The translations under genes and the position numbers were made by a program. Below are positions 8,276-18,498 of a stretch of 64,000 nt of DNA, one piece after another. The stretch's first letter is position 1; every line of letters starts with the position of its first letter. The notes beneath the pieces are model-generated. The model saw only the letters and a program-made list of their open reading frames with translations. It had not been told where the DNA came from and made no database searches. The DNA comes from JAFAMB01 sp963775805 (lineage in GTDB: Bacteria; Verrucomicrobiota; Verrucomicrobiia; Chthoniobacterales; JAFAMB01), in NCBI GenBank assembly GCA_963775805.1, contig CAVZKG010000001.1, positions 620,001 to 684,000 of the forward strand. Direction: 5' to 3'.

Positions 8276-10563
8276 TTTGTTCCTAAACTCTTTGCTTCTC
8301 CAACGAGCACTGCTTCCGCGCGAGTCATCTCGGCCAGTGCAAGCTGGAACGCGAGAGTGGATTCAGCTCCTTGGTTTTGGTTGACACGATCCGGATGCAG
8401 CGCGTCGCGACAGCCACCTGTGCTCGAGTCGTAGAGCGACTGCCCAAGATCATTGCGACCTAGAAACCATTCAAAACACCGACGTGCAGCCCGCTGCCAC
8501 TTTGAGTCGTGCGTTAACGAGAACGCTTCCACGCACGCAGCGATCGTTGCGTATGCTTCCACCGGCTGCTGATCAAAGCGGGCGCATTCTGCGCCGCGGG
8601 TCCAGAAGCCATTACTGCCAATAGGAGCGAAATGACCTGCACCAGCCTTTTGCTGTTCCACTAGCCAACGGAGCGAACGCAATCCGATTTCCACGACATC
8701 ACCCCGGGATGTCCAGTACCCGCTGAGTATCATTGCCTGCGAGAGTCGCGCATTATCGTAAGTCGCGACAGACTCGAACCATACCCAATCATCCGACGAA
8801 TTAGCTCGGAACAAGTCGACGAGGCGATTTGTAAGAACCTCGCGCAGGTGATTCGCAATTCGATCACCGGAAAACGCTCGCAGATATTCCTGTATCGCGA
8901 GAAGAGAAAACGCCCATGCTCTCGGTGAAGTGAAATTCTCGACCGTGGGGAGTCCGCGCTGAAACAACAGTGCGCAAAGATTTCGATGCCCTTCGTTCTT
9001 TGATCGCCCAAGAGCCGTGCCAGTGGCCCATAGCGCCCGGGCGTGGCTGTCTTCCGAGCCTTCTCGTTCCAGCCATTGCCGCTGATGGCTCATGAAATTT
9101 CGAAACCGACTCGTTTCCTGGTCAAACGCGTGCCACAAAAACGCGAGATAAATACTGGCTAGATGTTCAAATTCCGACTGAGTCGCGAGATTTGTGGTCT
9201 CCTCTAGCAACAACGTCAGGATGTACGCACGTGCATTGTCGTCTGTGCAGTAACCTTCAGCAAAGTTCGGAACGTTGAAGATCGCATGCTGAAATATGCC
9301 GGTGCGATCTGTCATCCGAAGCAGGTGATCCAGCTTCAGCGGCGGCAACTCATAGGGGCGATTATCCAACGTTCGAGCCGCAAAGGCCTTTCGCGATGGC
9401 GCGCTTAAGCTTGCACGGGCGCGCTCGAAACTCTCCATGTATTGTTTTGCCACAACGGACCAGATCATGCCCCTGCCCAACTTCCACGCTCTTTTGCGCG
9501 TAGCGTTCATGAGAACAGGATCAGAAAGAAATCGATTAACCCCTAAGCCGATGGCCTTGGGATTCGCAAACGGCACAAGGATGCCGCGATCGTTGGCAAG
9601 CAGCTCCTGCGCGTGCCAATAAGGTGTCGAAATGACTGCTTTCCCGGCTCCGAAAGTGTACGCAAGCGTGCCCGATGTGATCTGTGATTCGTTAAGATAC
9701 GGGGTGATATATATGTCGGCGGCACCGATGAATTCTTTCAATTCCTCGATCGTAACAAAGCGATTGTAAAAAATCACGTTAGACGCCACACCTCGGTCTT
9801 CCGCAAGACGCTCCAGCTTGAGCCGATAAGATTCCCCATCGCGCGCGATTACGTTTGGGTGCGTCGCGCCGAGTATGATATACACCACGTTGGGATTCTG
9901 TTCTAGAATCGACGGAAGCGCTTCAATGACATGCTCGATTCCTTTATTTGGCGAGAGCAAGCCAAATGTTAGCAAAACTGTTTTCCCCTCAACGCCAAAC
10001 TGGTCTTTATTGAAGCTCGGATCGATAAAAGGCACATCCGGGATTCCATGCGGAATCACATCGATCTTTTCGGGGGCGATGCCATAGATCTCCTCGAGAA
10101 AGTTTTTTCCCCGGTCAGCCATCACAATGAAGCGATTCGAGAGCTCGTCGAGTAGCTTCATGGAAATGCGCTGATCATCGCTTGGTTCACGAAGCACCGT
10201 GTGCAACGTCGTAACCACGGGCATATGCACGTCGCGCAAAAGAGCCAGCAAATAGCTTCCAGCAGGTCCGCCGTAAATGCCGAACTCGTGCTGCACCAAA
10301 ACAATTTCCATGTTGTTAATATTGAGGAAATCGGCTGCACGACGGTAGGAATCCAACTCCTTTTCGTCGATCTCGAATCGGATGCGATCTGGATAATCGT
10401 ACCCTTCAGGGCGATCATTGACCGCACCGACGACGCACTGACATTGTGGATATTCCGTCGAGATCGCATCACAAATGTCCGACGTGAATGTTGCGATACC
10501 GCATTGACGCGGCAGGTGATCGCCGAGGAAAGCTATTTGCTTGATATTTGTGCCTAGTTCCAT
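8272..10563 (-). CDS. two-domain GT4 glycosyltransferase with C-terminal helical domain
   Basis: 763 aa. Residues about 1-390 are a GT-B fold, family 4: RQCGIATFTSDICDAI at the N-terminus, the HEFGIYGGPAG loop, and a donor-site segment LTFGLLSPNKGIEHVIEALP with the later TSGTLAYTFGAGKAVISTPY. Residues about 400-763 form a helix-rich region (GYCTDDNARAYILTLLLEE; RNFMSHQRQWLE; DDWVWFESVATYDNARLSQ) like an (alpha/alpha) toroid. The pairing with GH130 is recurrent in several phyla and points to synthesis and turnover of a mannose-containing reserve or surface glycan; that is inference. First gene of a two- or three-gene operon. Confidence 0.83.
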   Translation of the reverse strand: MELGTNIKQIAFLGDHLPRQCGIATFTSDICDAISTEYPQCQCVVGAVNDRPEGYDYPDRIRFEIDEKELDSYRRAADFLNINNMEIVLVQHEFGIYGGPAGSYLLALLRDVHMPVVTTLHTVLREPSDDQRISMKLLDELSNRFIVMADRGKNFLEEIYGIAPEKIDVIPHGIPDVPFIDPSFNKDQFGVEGKTVLLTFGLLSPNKGIEHVIEALPSILEQNPNVVYIILGATHPNVIARDGESYRLKLERLAEDRGVASNVIFYNRFVTIEELKEFIGAADIYITPYLNESQITSGTLAYTFGAGKAVISTPYWHAQELLANDRGILVPFANPKAIGLGVNRFLSDPVLMNATRKRAWKLGRGMIWSVVAKQYMESFERARASLSAPSRKAFAARTLDNRPYELPPLKLDHLLRMTDRTGIFQHAIFNVPNFAEGYCTDDNARAYILTLLLEETTNLATQSEFEHLASIYLAFLWHAFDQETSRFRNFMSHQRQWLEREGSEDSHARALWATGTALGRSKNEGHRNLCALLFQRGLPTVENFTSPRAWAFSLLAIQEYLRAFSGDRIANHLREVLTNRLVDLFRANSSDDWVWFESVATYDNARLSQAMILSGYWTSRGDVVEIGLRSLRWLVEQQKAGAGHFAPIGSNGFWTRGAECARFDQQPVEAYATIAACVEAFSLTHDSKWQRAARRCFEWFLGRNDLGQSLYDSSTGGCRDALHPDRVNQNQGAESTLAFQLALAEMTRAEAVLVGEAKSLGTN

Positions 10564-11047
10564 CAGTCCGGATGCAATCGGCTTTCTGGAACCTTCCGAA
10601 CGAAGATAACACCATTTTGCGGCTGCAAGCTGTGTTCATAATGGCACGGATTCACGCACACGTCGAGACGCGTCTCCGGACAAGAAATCCCAATTGTTCG
10701 GTCAAGGAATTTGGAAGGAACTTACTGAGTGCGACCTGGGATAAAATTCCGATTTTAGGCGCGTCCCTAAGACGGTTGCTTGGAAGTAGCAAATTGGACA
10801 GGCGAGACGCCAATAAGCATACTGGCCTCCCCTCGAACACCTCCCGTTATTCCAGGTCTCCTCCGATAGTAGGCGACTTATCGCCCACCATAGCGTACAT
10901 TCCCAGCAGGATTTCGAATCTCCGCCGCTCTCTCCAATTCTGGCCAGGTGGGCTAACGGTCACATCGACGTACATCGAAGTTCGGTGAAGCTGAGGCTCT
11001 CAAAGCTTTCAGCATTAGACAGGCGCCCGACGCCGAGGAGGTATCAT
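10564..11047. other. intergenic region, divergent promoters
   Basis: 484 bp between the start of the GT4 gene (minus) and sufB (plus). An open frame at 10548-10988 gives no recognisable protein and has no ribosome site, so I treat the stretch as non-coding. It must hold both divergent promoters; I could not pick convincing -35/-10 pairs. A good ribosome site GAGGAGGT lies at 11035-11042 for sufB. Confidence 0.4.
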
Positions 11048-12490
<1,443 letters not shown>

Positions 12491-12648
12491 AACTACTCGC
12501 TCACAGGACGCAACGAATCTTGCGTTTTATTTCTCCCCCAGAGCCGCTCACGGATCGGCTCGAAAACGCGAGTATTTCACGAGAGATTTGGCCCGGGAGA
12601 TTCTCGCGCTCTAGCGCGCTAAGTCCGAGACTGTTATCAAGTTGCGAT

Positions 12649-13749
12649 TCACGCTGACTGGCGCTGAGAAAGGTCCAGCAATCTGAGCGCGTTCGTGGCG
12701 ATGCGAATTTCGTTCCGAAGACTGGCTAGCATTTCACGGGTCACTTCAAGTTGGCCCGCTCGGCGTTGCGTCCACTGTTGAGCCGCTTCCAGCAGACCAT
12801 GATACGCACTCGCGATGTGGGCGGCGGCCGCGTCTGTAAGGCCGGGATTGGCAAGTGTCGCTTCAAGCCGCCGCTGCGTTTCGGCCAGTTCCGCAAGGAT
12901 GATCTTTTCTGTAGGGACCCGGCGCAGCTTGCTGACAAGACCGATCCTTGACAAGACCCAGATGATCCACTTCGTCGGATCGATTTGCCACGGCTTCACT
13001 CCGTTCCGATAGTCGTGCTGAAATTCGTGGTGATAGTTATGATATCCTTCCCCAAAGGTAAGAATCGCAAGCAGCCATGAGTCGCGAGCACTGCATTTGG
13101 AAGAATATGGTTGCGACCCGATGTAGTGACAGAGTGAATTGATGCAAAAAGTGCAGTGTTGAAGAACCACAACACGCAGAACACCCGCTATCAGGAAAGC
13201 GCCAAGCGCCGGTTTCCAGCCTCCATATAGGAAGCCGATGCTTGCGGGAAGAACGAACGCGACTGCCACCGCAATCAAATGAATGTAACGGTCCTGCCAC
13301 ACCAGGATGGGATCCTTTTTGAGATCGGCCACATTGTCAAAAGAGGGCAACGGCTTGAGTTTAAACATCAGCCAACCGATGTGGGCGTAAAAGAGTCCTT
13401 TGCTGATACAATACGGGTCGTCGTCGTGATCGACATGTTTATGGTGGCTGCGATGTTCGCACGACCAAAGCAGAACGGAGTTCTCAAATGCACCCGCTCC
13501 GAAAACGACCGTCAACAACCGCACAATCCAGTGCGCTTGAAATGTTAAGTGAGAAAACAGGCGGTGATATCCAAGCGTGATCGAAAACCCGCACGCGGCG
13601 AACATCACGAAAAAAAGGAGGATCTGAAACCAGTCGATGCCAAAATGCCAGATGTACAAGGGCACAGCGGTGATCGACAGAAACAGGGTGCCAATCAGAA
13701 ACGAACTGACAAGCCAGTCGACTCGGTGGAAGGGAATACGTGAAAACAT
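12649..13749 (-). CDS. acyl-CoA/acyl-lipid delta-9-type fatty acid desaturase
   Basis: 366 aa integral membrane di-iron desaturase. Three histidine boxes are present: H62-RLFS-H67, H99-RSHH-103 and the C-terminal EGYHNYHHEF. There are about four hydrophobic helices in two pairs (residues about 13-58 and 160-195). Introduces a cis double bond in saturated acyl chains, tuning membrane fluidity. The last about 80 residues are a charged helical extension (LAELAETQRRLEATL; LEVTREMLASLRNEI) that most desaturases lack and that may be a coiled coil. Monocistronic; converges on sufB. Confidence 0.9.
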   Translation of the reverse strand: MFSRIPFHRVDWLVSSFLIGTLFLSITAVPLYIWHFGIDWFQILLFFVMFAACGFSITLGYHRLFSHLTFQAHWIVRLLTVVFGAGAFENSVLLWSCEHRSHHKHVDHDDDPYCISKGLFYAHIGWLMFKLKPLPSFDNVADLKKDPILVWQDRYIHLIAVAVAFVLPASIGFLYGGWKPALGAFLIAGVLRVVVLQHCTFCINSLCHYIGSQPYSSKCSARDSWLLAILTFGEGYHNYHHEFQHDYRNGVKPWQIDPTKWIIWVLSRIGLVSKLRRVPTEKIILAELAETQRRLEATLANPGLTDAAAAHIASAYHGLLEAAQQWTQRRAGQLEVTREMLASLRNEIRIATNALRLLDLSQRQSA

Positions 13750-13806
13750 ACTTTTACTGGGTCATTTGGCGGAAGCTTCACCGGATCTGCTCAAAAACTA
13801 ACTCCT

Positions 13807-13965
13807 TTAGAGAACTTTAGCCGCGACATCATCCCACACAAACTCGCCTCTTTCCGTGATAATCTGCCATATTTTTTTGTCATTCAGCCGCAACGCTTTG
13901 TATATGGCACCAAGTCGAAGGAAAGAAGGCGCTTGGCCGGTTACCTGAATTACGGGCTGTCGCCA
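13807..13965 (-). other. possible short coding remnant downstream of the XRE gene
   Basis: In the frame +2 relative to the XRE gene, about 50 codons read like protein (RQPVIQVTGQAPSFLRLGAI then YKALRLNDKKIWQII and FVWDDVAAKVL before a stop at 13807). No ATG, GTG or TTG start lies in a sensible place. It could be the tail of a gene fused by frameshift to the XRE frame, or chance. Confidence 0.25.
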
Positions 13966-14210
13966 AATGACCGCACATAGGAGATTCGAGGTATTCCCTG
14001 CGTCACGTTGGCGATATCGCAGTGAAGTCCGTTGCAGATTTTGCAGAGAATTCCGAAGGTCAGATTTCGTTCCCCTCGCTCAACACCTCCGAAGTAACTC
14101 CTGTTCAATCCGCAATCTTGGGCAAACCCATTTTGGCTAAACCCCTGTATCTTGCGCTCGGCCTGAATCCTCCTGCCAAGTCTCAAGAGCTCAATGTTGT
14201 CATTCGCCAT
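13950..14210 (-). CDS. XRE-family helix-turn-helix regulator (86 aa)
   Basis: Single HTH_3 domain: LLRLGRRIQAERKIQGFSQN, then GFAQDCGLNRSYFGGVERGE where the recognition helix and the invariant ERGERN lie, then LTFGILCKICNGL. It is a DNA-binding repressor-type protein with no effector domain. The ATG at 14210 (MANDNIELLR) matches relatives; a GTG further up at 14249 is less likely. It is transcribed divergently from the LysR gene. No adjacent toxin gene is seen. Confidence 0.8.
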   Translation of the reverse strand: MANDNIELLRLGRRIQAERKIQGFSQNGFAQDCGLNRSYFGGVERGERNLTFGILCKICNGLHCDIANVTQGIPRISYVRSFGDSP

Positions 14211-14420
14211 ATTTAAAGTTCTGGTTATTTCATGGGCCCTCTGGCTCACGGGATTTTCGGGCTGGTCCAGGAAGTCACGCCATACTCTTTAAGAACTGTT
14301 CCCCATTGCTTTCCGTTATGGCGACAGTATGGTACTTAAAAGGATCTCTCTGTTCTCGTCCGATTAGATGGTTTGGATTAGGTGCGCACGGCGGCGCGAG
14401 CGGACAGGCCCGGGCCGTTA

Positions 14421-15323
14421 ATGAAATTTCGCCACCTTGAGTATTTTGTCGCTGCCGCTGAAGAATTGAACTTCACCCATGCTGCCGATCGGCTGCACGT
14501 CTCGCAACCCCCCTTCAGCAAACAGATCCAGGACCTCGAGGGCGAGCTTGGTGTTAACCTCTTTCAGCGAGAACGCAAAGGAGTCGCACTGACCGGGGCG
14601 GGAAAAGCGTTTTTGACCGATGCACGAGGTATCTTGGAAGCGTGTGACCAGGCAGTGAGAAAGGCACAACGGATTAGTCGAGGAGAGGTTGGAGAGCTAA
14701 CGATTGGTCATATGTCGGCTCTGACTCACGAATTTCTCGGACCAGCGCTGGGGCTTTGGCAAAAGACTTCACCAGGAATCATGGTCGACTGCATCGATAT
14801 GGATCCGGAAACGCAGGAGCGCGCCTTGTTGGATGGACGCATCGCAATGGGCATCCTGGTGCTCACCGACCGCCCAATCCTTGAATTGTTGAGTATTCAG
14901 TTGCTGACCGAGCACCGGGTGACAGTCGCGTTGCCGCGCTCCTACCCGCAGGCGGCTTTGCCTGAGATCCGCTTGCCGAATCTCAAAGAACAACCTTTTA
15001 TCGGCCTGACTCGGATGTACCCGGCGTACGGCAAGTGGCTTCAGAATATCTGCCAGGGTTCAGGGTTTATTCCACGCATTGCGCGGGAAGCAGACGGCGC
15101 CGCGAGTGCATTGGCCTTTGTCGCGGCTGGACTTGGCGTTGCTCTCGCTAGCGAACCAATTAGAAAGTTTCCAGCGAGGGAGGTTGTTTTTAAAAATTTG
15201 GTGACGCCACAACCTGTCAAAATACCGCTTGGTGCCGTCTGGAAGACAAACGGACTTTATTCCGAGGTAGTCTCGAAATTCGTAAAGACTTTGAGTCAAG
15301 TTTGCGCCGCCACCTCAGTTTGA
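14421..15323 (+). CDS. LysR-family transcriptional regulator
   Basis: 300 aa. The N-terminal winged HTH (residues 1-60) reads MKFRHLEYFVAAAEELNFTH and AADRLHVSQPPFSKQIQDLE, followed by a linker helix and a periplasmic-binding-like effector domain (about 90-295). Domain order and length are standard. The target is unknown: the neighbours are the divergent XRE gene and the convergent ohr, so it may regulate the peroxide-related genes at 15.5-17.2 kb, but this is only positional. The start is the ATG before MKFRHL; upstream codons in frame are not family-like. Confidence 0.9.
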   Translation: MKFRHLEYFVAAAEELNFTHAADRLHVSQPPFSKQIQDLEGELGVNLFQRERKGVALTGAGKAFLTDARGILEACDQAVRKAQRISRGEVGELTIGHMSALTHEFLGPALGLWQKTSPGIMVDCIDMDPETQERALLDGRIAMGILVLTDRPILELLSIQLLTEHRVTVALPRSYPQAALPEIRLPNLKEQPFIGLTRMYPAYGKWLQNICQGSGFIPRIAREADGAASALAFVAAGLGVALASEPIRKFPAREVVFKNLVTPQPVKIPLGAVWKTNGLYSEVVSKFVKTLSQVCAATSV

Positions 15324-15417
15324 GCCAAACTTTATTGGACTTTGCTCCAGGCGAACAACGCCGATAAAACGGCCAACTGACTCACGTCGGGACGGTCGCG
15401 ATAGATGTCGGTCGGTG

Positions 15418-15487
15418 GCGATCCCACGGCTGCGGGATCGCTCACGTATCGCTCACCCGCATCTCTCACGTCCCCGTGAGAAATGCG
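15418..15487. repeat. hairpin repeat, copy 2, with a companion hairpin
   Basis: In the gap between the converging LysR and ohr genes. Hairpin one, about 15418-15441, pairs GCGATCCC with GGGATCGC. Hairpin two, 15458-15487, pairs CGCATCTCTCACG with CGTGAGAAATGCG (one mismatch). On the minus strand hairpin two begins CGCATTTCTCACGGGGA, identical to copy 3 at 51976. It could double as a bidirectional terminator. Confidence 0.6.
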
Positions 15488-15535
15488 TAATAAAGTGTCC
15501 CTGGGAGCGTGCACTCACCTACGGGGTAGACTGAC

Positions 15536-16000
15536 CTATACTGCAGCCAGTGTAACCTCGACATTGTTACGGGTCGCCCTCGAGTAGGGACAGACTAGAT
15601 GAGCCTCTTCGATGAGCTTTTCTGCTTCTGCCTTGTCGACACCCGGAACATGAACATCCAGTCGAACCGCGAGTTGAAATCCTGGCAAAGGGTATGTCGT
15701 CCCATCCGCGTCGTATGTGGCCTTCTCGTCGACTTTACCGAATGTGACATGGGCTGTTACCTGCACTGTACCGATTTTTTTGTGTTGTTGGTTGGCCACA
15801 AAACCGAGCGCGCCAGCGAAACACGCAGAATAACCAGAAGCAAACAATTGTTCGGGGTTCGACGCACCGGCTTTGCCTGGTCCACCCATTTCGCGAGGGA
15901 CACTCAAATCGAGCTTCACGATGCCATCAGAACTTTCAACGTGTCCGTCCCTGCCACCAGTGGCGGTCGCCACGGCTGTATATAGAGGATGATATGCCAT
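15536..16000 (-). CDS. ohr: organic hydroperoxide resistance protein, Ohr/OsmC family
   Basis: 154-aa thiol peroxidase that reduces organic (lipid) hydroperoxides in the cytoplasm. The two redox cysteines are Cys60 in GYSACFAGALGFVA and Cys137 in HLVCPYSRATRN. The N-terminal YTAVATATGGRDGHVESSDG and REMGGPGKAGASNPEQLFAS segments are classical Ohr. The start at 16000 (MAYHPLYTAV) is chosen over an upstream frame extension. It is followed, upstream on the same strand after 149 bp, by the nitronate monooxygenase gene. Confidence 0.93.
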   Translation of the reverse strand: MAYHPLYTAVATATGGRDGHVESSDGIVKLDLSVPREMGGPGKAGASNPEQLFASGYSACFAGALGFVANQQHKKIGTVQVTAHVTFGKVDEKATYDADGTTYPLPGFQLAVRLDVHVPGVDKAEAEKLIEEAHLVCPYSRATRNNVEVTLAAV

Positions 16001-16149
16001 AATTTTTCTTAGGTTGATGTTTTTGTCGCGATCAGGAAGCCCGTGATCGGGCGACTTTTGGAGTACGACATCACTTGCACTTGGCATGAACGATTTCCAG
16101 TACGATTCGCGAACCCACTTTCTGGCAGAGCCAGAATCGCTCTTCGGAG

Positions 16150-17205
16150 TCAGTCGACTTCGGCGAGATACCGCGTCAATGCTGCAGCGGACATTTCGCG
16201 ACTCAGGCTCGCGGCTTGGCCCGCCCAGAGATTGGTGAAGTCAGATTTACCTTCCTTCTCCGTCACTGCTCGCAGCGGTACAAGAGCGGCTCCTGCAGTT
16301 GGAAATGCAGGCACTTGGTCGCAGAGCGGCCCCATCTCACGCATGATGCGATTTAGAATCCCTCTCGCCGGGCGCCCGGTAAAGAGATTGGTCAACGCGG
16401 TGCCGTCGTCTTGGGCAGTTTTTAACGCAGCGCGATGAAACGGGAGAATCCGTGCCTCCGGAGTGAAGAGGTAGGCAGTGCCCACCTGAACAGCGGACGC
16501 GCCAAGCGCAAATGCGGCACGGACGCCGCGCCTGTCGGCGATCCCGCCCGCCGCAATGACTGGGATATTCACGGCATCGACGATCTGTGGCACGAGAGCC
16601 ATCGTCCCGACCTGGGTCGACATATCGTTCGTTAGAAAGTTGCCGCGATGGCCTCCGGCCTCGAAACCCATAGCGATTACAGCGTCGATTTGTCGCGCCA
16701 TGAGCCATCGCGCTTCAGCAACTGTGGTTGCAGAGGCGATAACTTTAGCTCTCGTTCGCTTTACCCTATCCAGGAGTTCCGGATTCGGCAGACCAAAATG
16801 GAAGCTCACCACTTTTGGCCGGTATTCTTCAACCACGGCGCAATAATCCCCATCGAAAGGAGATCTGCCCGCCGTGGGGACAGGCGCAGCCGGATCGAGC
16901 CCGAGCTCAACATAATATCGCGCTAGCTTTGAACGCCATTTCATTTGGCCGACAGGATCCGCAGCAGGCGCAACGTGCGCGAAGAAGTTTAGATTGATCG
17001 ATTTCCCGGTCGCAGCGCGGATTTGATCCAAAACCGCTTTGAGCTGCTCCACCGAATAGAGTGCACTCGGCAGCGAGCCAAGGCCTCCCGCTTCACTCGT
17101 CGCGATTACCATCTCCAGCGTCGTTGCCCCCGCCATCGGCGCTTGTATGATGGGAAGTTCGATCTCAAAAAGATCAGTAATACGGGTATCCTGCCACTGT
17201 TTCAT
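16150..17205 (-). CDS. nitronate monooxygenase (2-nitropropane dioxygenase family)
   Basis: 351-aa FMN-dependent TIM-barrel enzyme that oxidises alkyl nitronates. Motifs: PIIQAPMAGATT (N-terminal FMN loop), VVSFHFGLP, MGFEAGGHRG (the conserved GxEAGGH with the catalytic His region), IPVIAAGGIADRRGVRAAFA and the phosphate-binding GASAVQVGTAYLFTPEA. Full length. On the same strand as ohr and divergent from the DyP-encapsulin pair; the whole block suggests protection against reactive compounds. Confidence 0.9.
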   Translation of the reverse strand: MKQWQDTRITDLFEIELPIIQAPMAGATTLEMVIATSEAGGLGSLPSALYSVEQLKAVLDQIRAATGKSINLNFFAHVAPAADPVGQMKWRSKLARYYVELGLDPAAPVPTAGRSPFDGDYCAVVEEYRPKVVSFHFGLPNPELLDRVKRTRAKVIASATTVAEARWLMARQIDAVIAMGFEAGGHRGNFLTNDMSTQVGTMALVPQIVDAVNIPVIAAGGIADRRGVRAAFALGASAVQVGTAYLFTPEARILPFHRAALKTAQDDGTALTNLFTGRPARGILNRIMREMGPLCDQVPAFPTAGAALVPLRAVTEKEGKSDFTNLWAGQAASLSREMSAAALTRYLAEVD

Positions 17206-17427
17206 CGCATCTTAGTCTCGTCGCCTTGAGAGGCGCCCTGTTCAATTCGAATCCTATCCGTTTGTCGAAAGCGGCTTCCGCTGCTTCCGGAACAACTGAC
17301 AGGCAAAAAGCTAACCTCTCGGGCCGTAGATTTCCATTTTTGAAGGAGTCATCGGAGCGGTGATCATGCGATTATGATTGTGGACAGGAAATGAAAATGA
17401 GAAGCACTCTGAATAGAGCTCGAAGAG

Positions 17428-18498
17428 ATGCATACGCCCAATCCATTGAACGAAGTCGTTCTTCCCCAAGCTGTGGTCGGTCCACTGACGCGCGCAGCAA
17501 TTTTTCTGATCCTCTGCATCCGTCCTGAGCATGACAACTACACGATCCTGCGATCCTTTTTCGCAGATCTTGCGGGGCTGGTGCGCGCCGTTGAATTTCG
17601 AGATGTTGAATCAGGCCTGACATGTGTCGTTGGATTCGGCTCCGAGGCTTGGACCCGGCTACTTGGCTCTTCTCGTCCCGCTGAACTTCATTCGTTTCGA
17701 GAGATCCGCTCGGGCAGCCGGCATGCAGTCTCCACTCCAGGTGACATCCTGTTCCATATTCGAGCCAAACGCCTGGACCTCTGTTTTGAATTGGCGGCTC
17801 AGATCATGGACGGCCTCGGAGACGCGGTCGCGGTCGCCGACGAGGTTCAGGGCTTCCGATACTTCGATGATCGCGATGTCATTGGATTCGTCGATGGAAC
17901 GGAAAACCCGCGCGGGGACGCCGCGAGGGAAGCCGCGATCGTTGGCAATGAAGATCCGTTCTTTGCCGGTGGCAGCTACGTGATCGTGCAGAAGTACCTT
18001 CACGACATGAAAGGGTGGAATGCTCTGCCGGTTGAAGAACAGGAGCGTATTATCGGGCGCAGGAAGCTTTCCGACATCGAGCTGAGTGACACAGAGAAGC
18101 CGGCATTCGCGCACAATGCCCTGACGAACATTGTTGAGAATGGAAAAGAACTCAAGATTTTGAGGGACAACATGCCTTTCGGCAGGCCTGGTCACGGCGA
18201 GTTCGGCACCTACTTCATTGGTTACAGCCGCACTCCGCGGGTCACAGAGACGATGCTGCAGAACATGTTCGTAGGCGACCCACCGGGCAACTACGACCGT
18301 CTGCTGAATTTCAGCCGCCCCGTCACCGGCAGTTTATTTTTTGTGCCCTCGGCGACATTTTTGGACGACATCGGTACAGATGAGCCGACCTCTATAGCAA
18401 TCGGCACATCCCAGACTCCGGAGACCTCTGACCCGTCTTCTTCGTCGTCCGTACGCGAGACGTCACTCGGAATAGGATCACTTAAAGGAGAAAAATGA
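17428..18498 (+). CDS. Dyp-type heme peroxidase with encapsulin cargo-loading peptide
   Basis: 356 aa. It oxidises substrates with H2O2 using b-type heme. DyP signature G153-FVD156-G157-TENP with the catalytic aspartate; the proximal heme ligand is probably His229 (FAHNAL) and the distal arginine Arg246 (LRDNMPFG). After the ferredoxin-like core there is a Ser/Pro-rich linker (about 325-343), and the protein ends SLGIGSLKGEK. That is the classic targeting peptide that docks cargo inside family 1 encapsulin shells. The next gene is the encapsulin, overlapping by ATGA, so the linker and tail have an obvious purpose. Start has GAAGAG just upstream. Confidence 0.94.
   Translation: MHTPNPLNEVVLPQAVVGPLTRAAIFLILCIRPEHDNYTILRSFFADLAGLVRAVEFRDVESGLTCVVGFGSEAWTRLLGSSRPAELHSFREIRSGSRHAVSTPGDILFHIRAKRLDLCFELAAQIMDGLGDAVAVADEVQGFRYFDDRDVIGFVDGTENPRGDAAREAAIVGNEDPFFAGGSYVIVQKYLHDMKGWNALPVEEQERIIGRRKLSDIELSDTEKPAFAHNALTNIVENGKELKILRDNMPFGRPGHGEFGTYFIGYSRTPRVTETMLQNMFVGDPPGNYDRLLNFSRPVTGSLFFVPSATFLDDIGTDEPTSIAIGTSQTPETSDPSSSSSVRETSLGIGSLKGEK
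18463..18489 (+). other. encapsulin cargo-loading peptide coding segment
   Basis: Codes for SLGIGSLKG near the C-terminus of the DyP peroxidase (about residues 346-354). It matches the G-S-L-x-I-G-S-L-K type targeting peptide known from DyP cargo of encapsulins. The Ser/Pro-rich linker before it is typical. Confidence 0.85.

Noticed and set aside
10548..10988. 146-aa open frame upstream of sufB
   Set aside because: No ribosome site, overlaps the start of the GT4 gene, composition rich in Arg/Ser typical of random frames.
13950..14249. toxin-antitoxin pair around the XRE gene
   Set aside because: No toxin-like gene on the same strand next to it; the short remnant at 13807 does not resemble a toxin and lacks a start.
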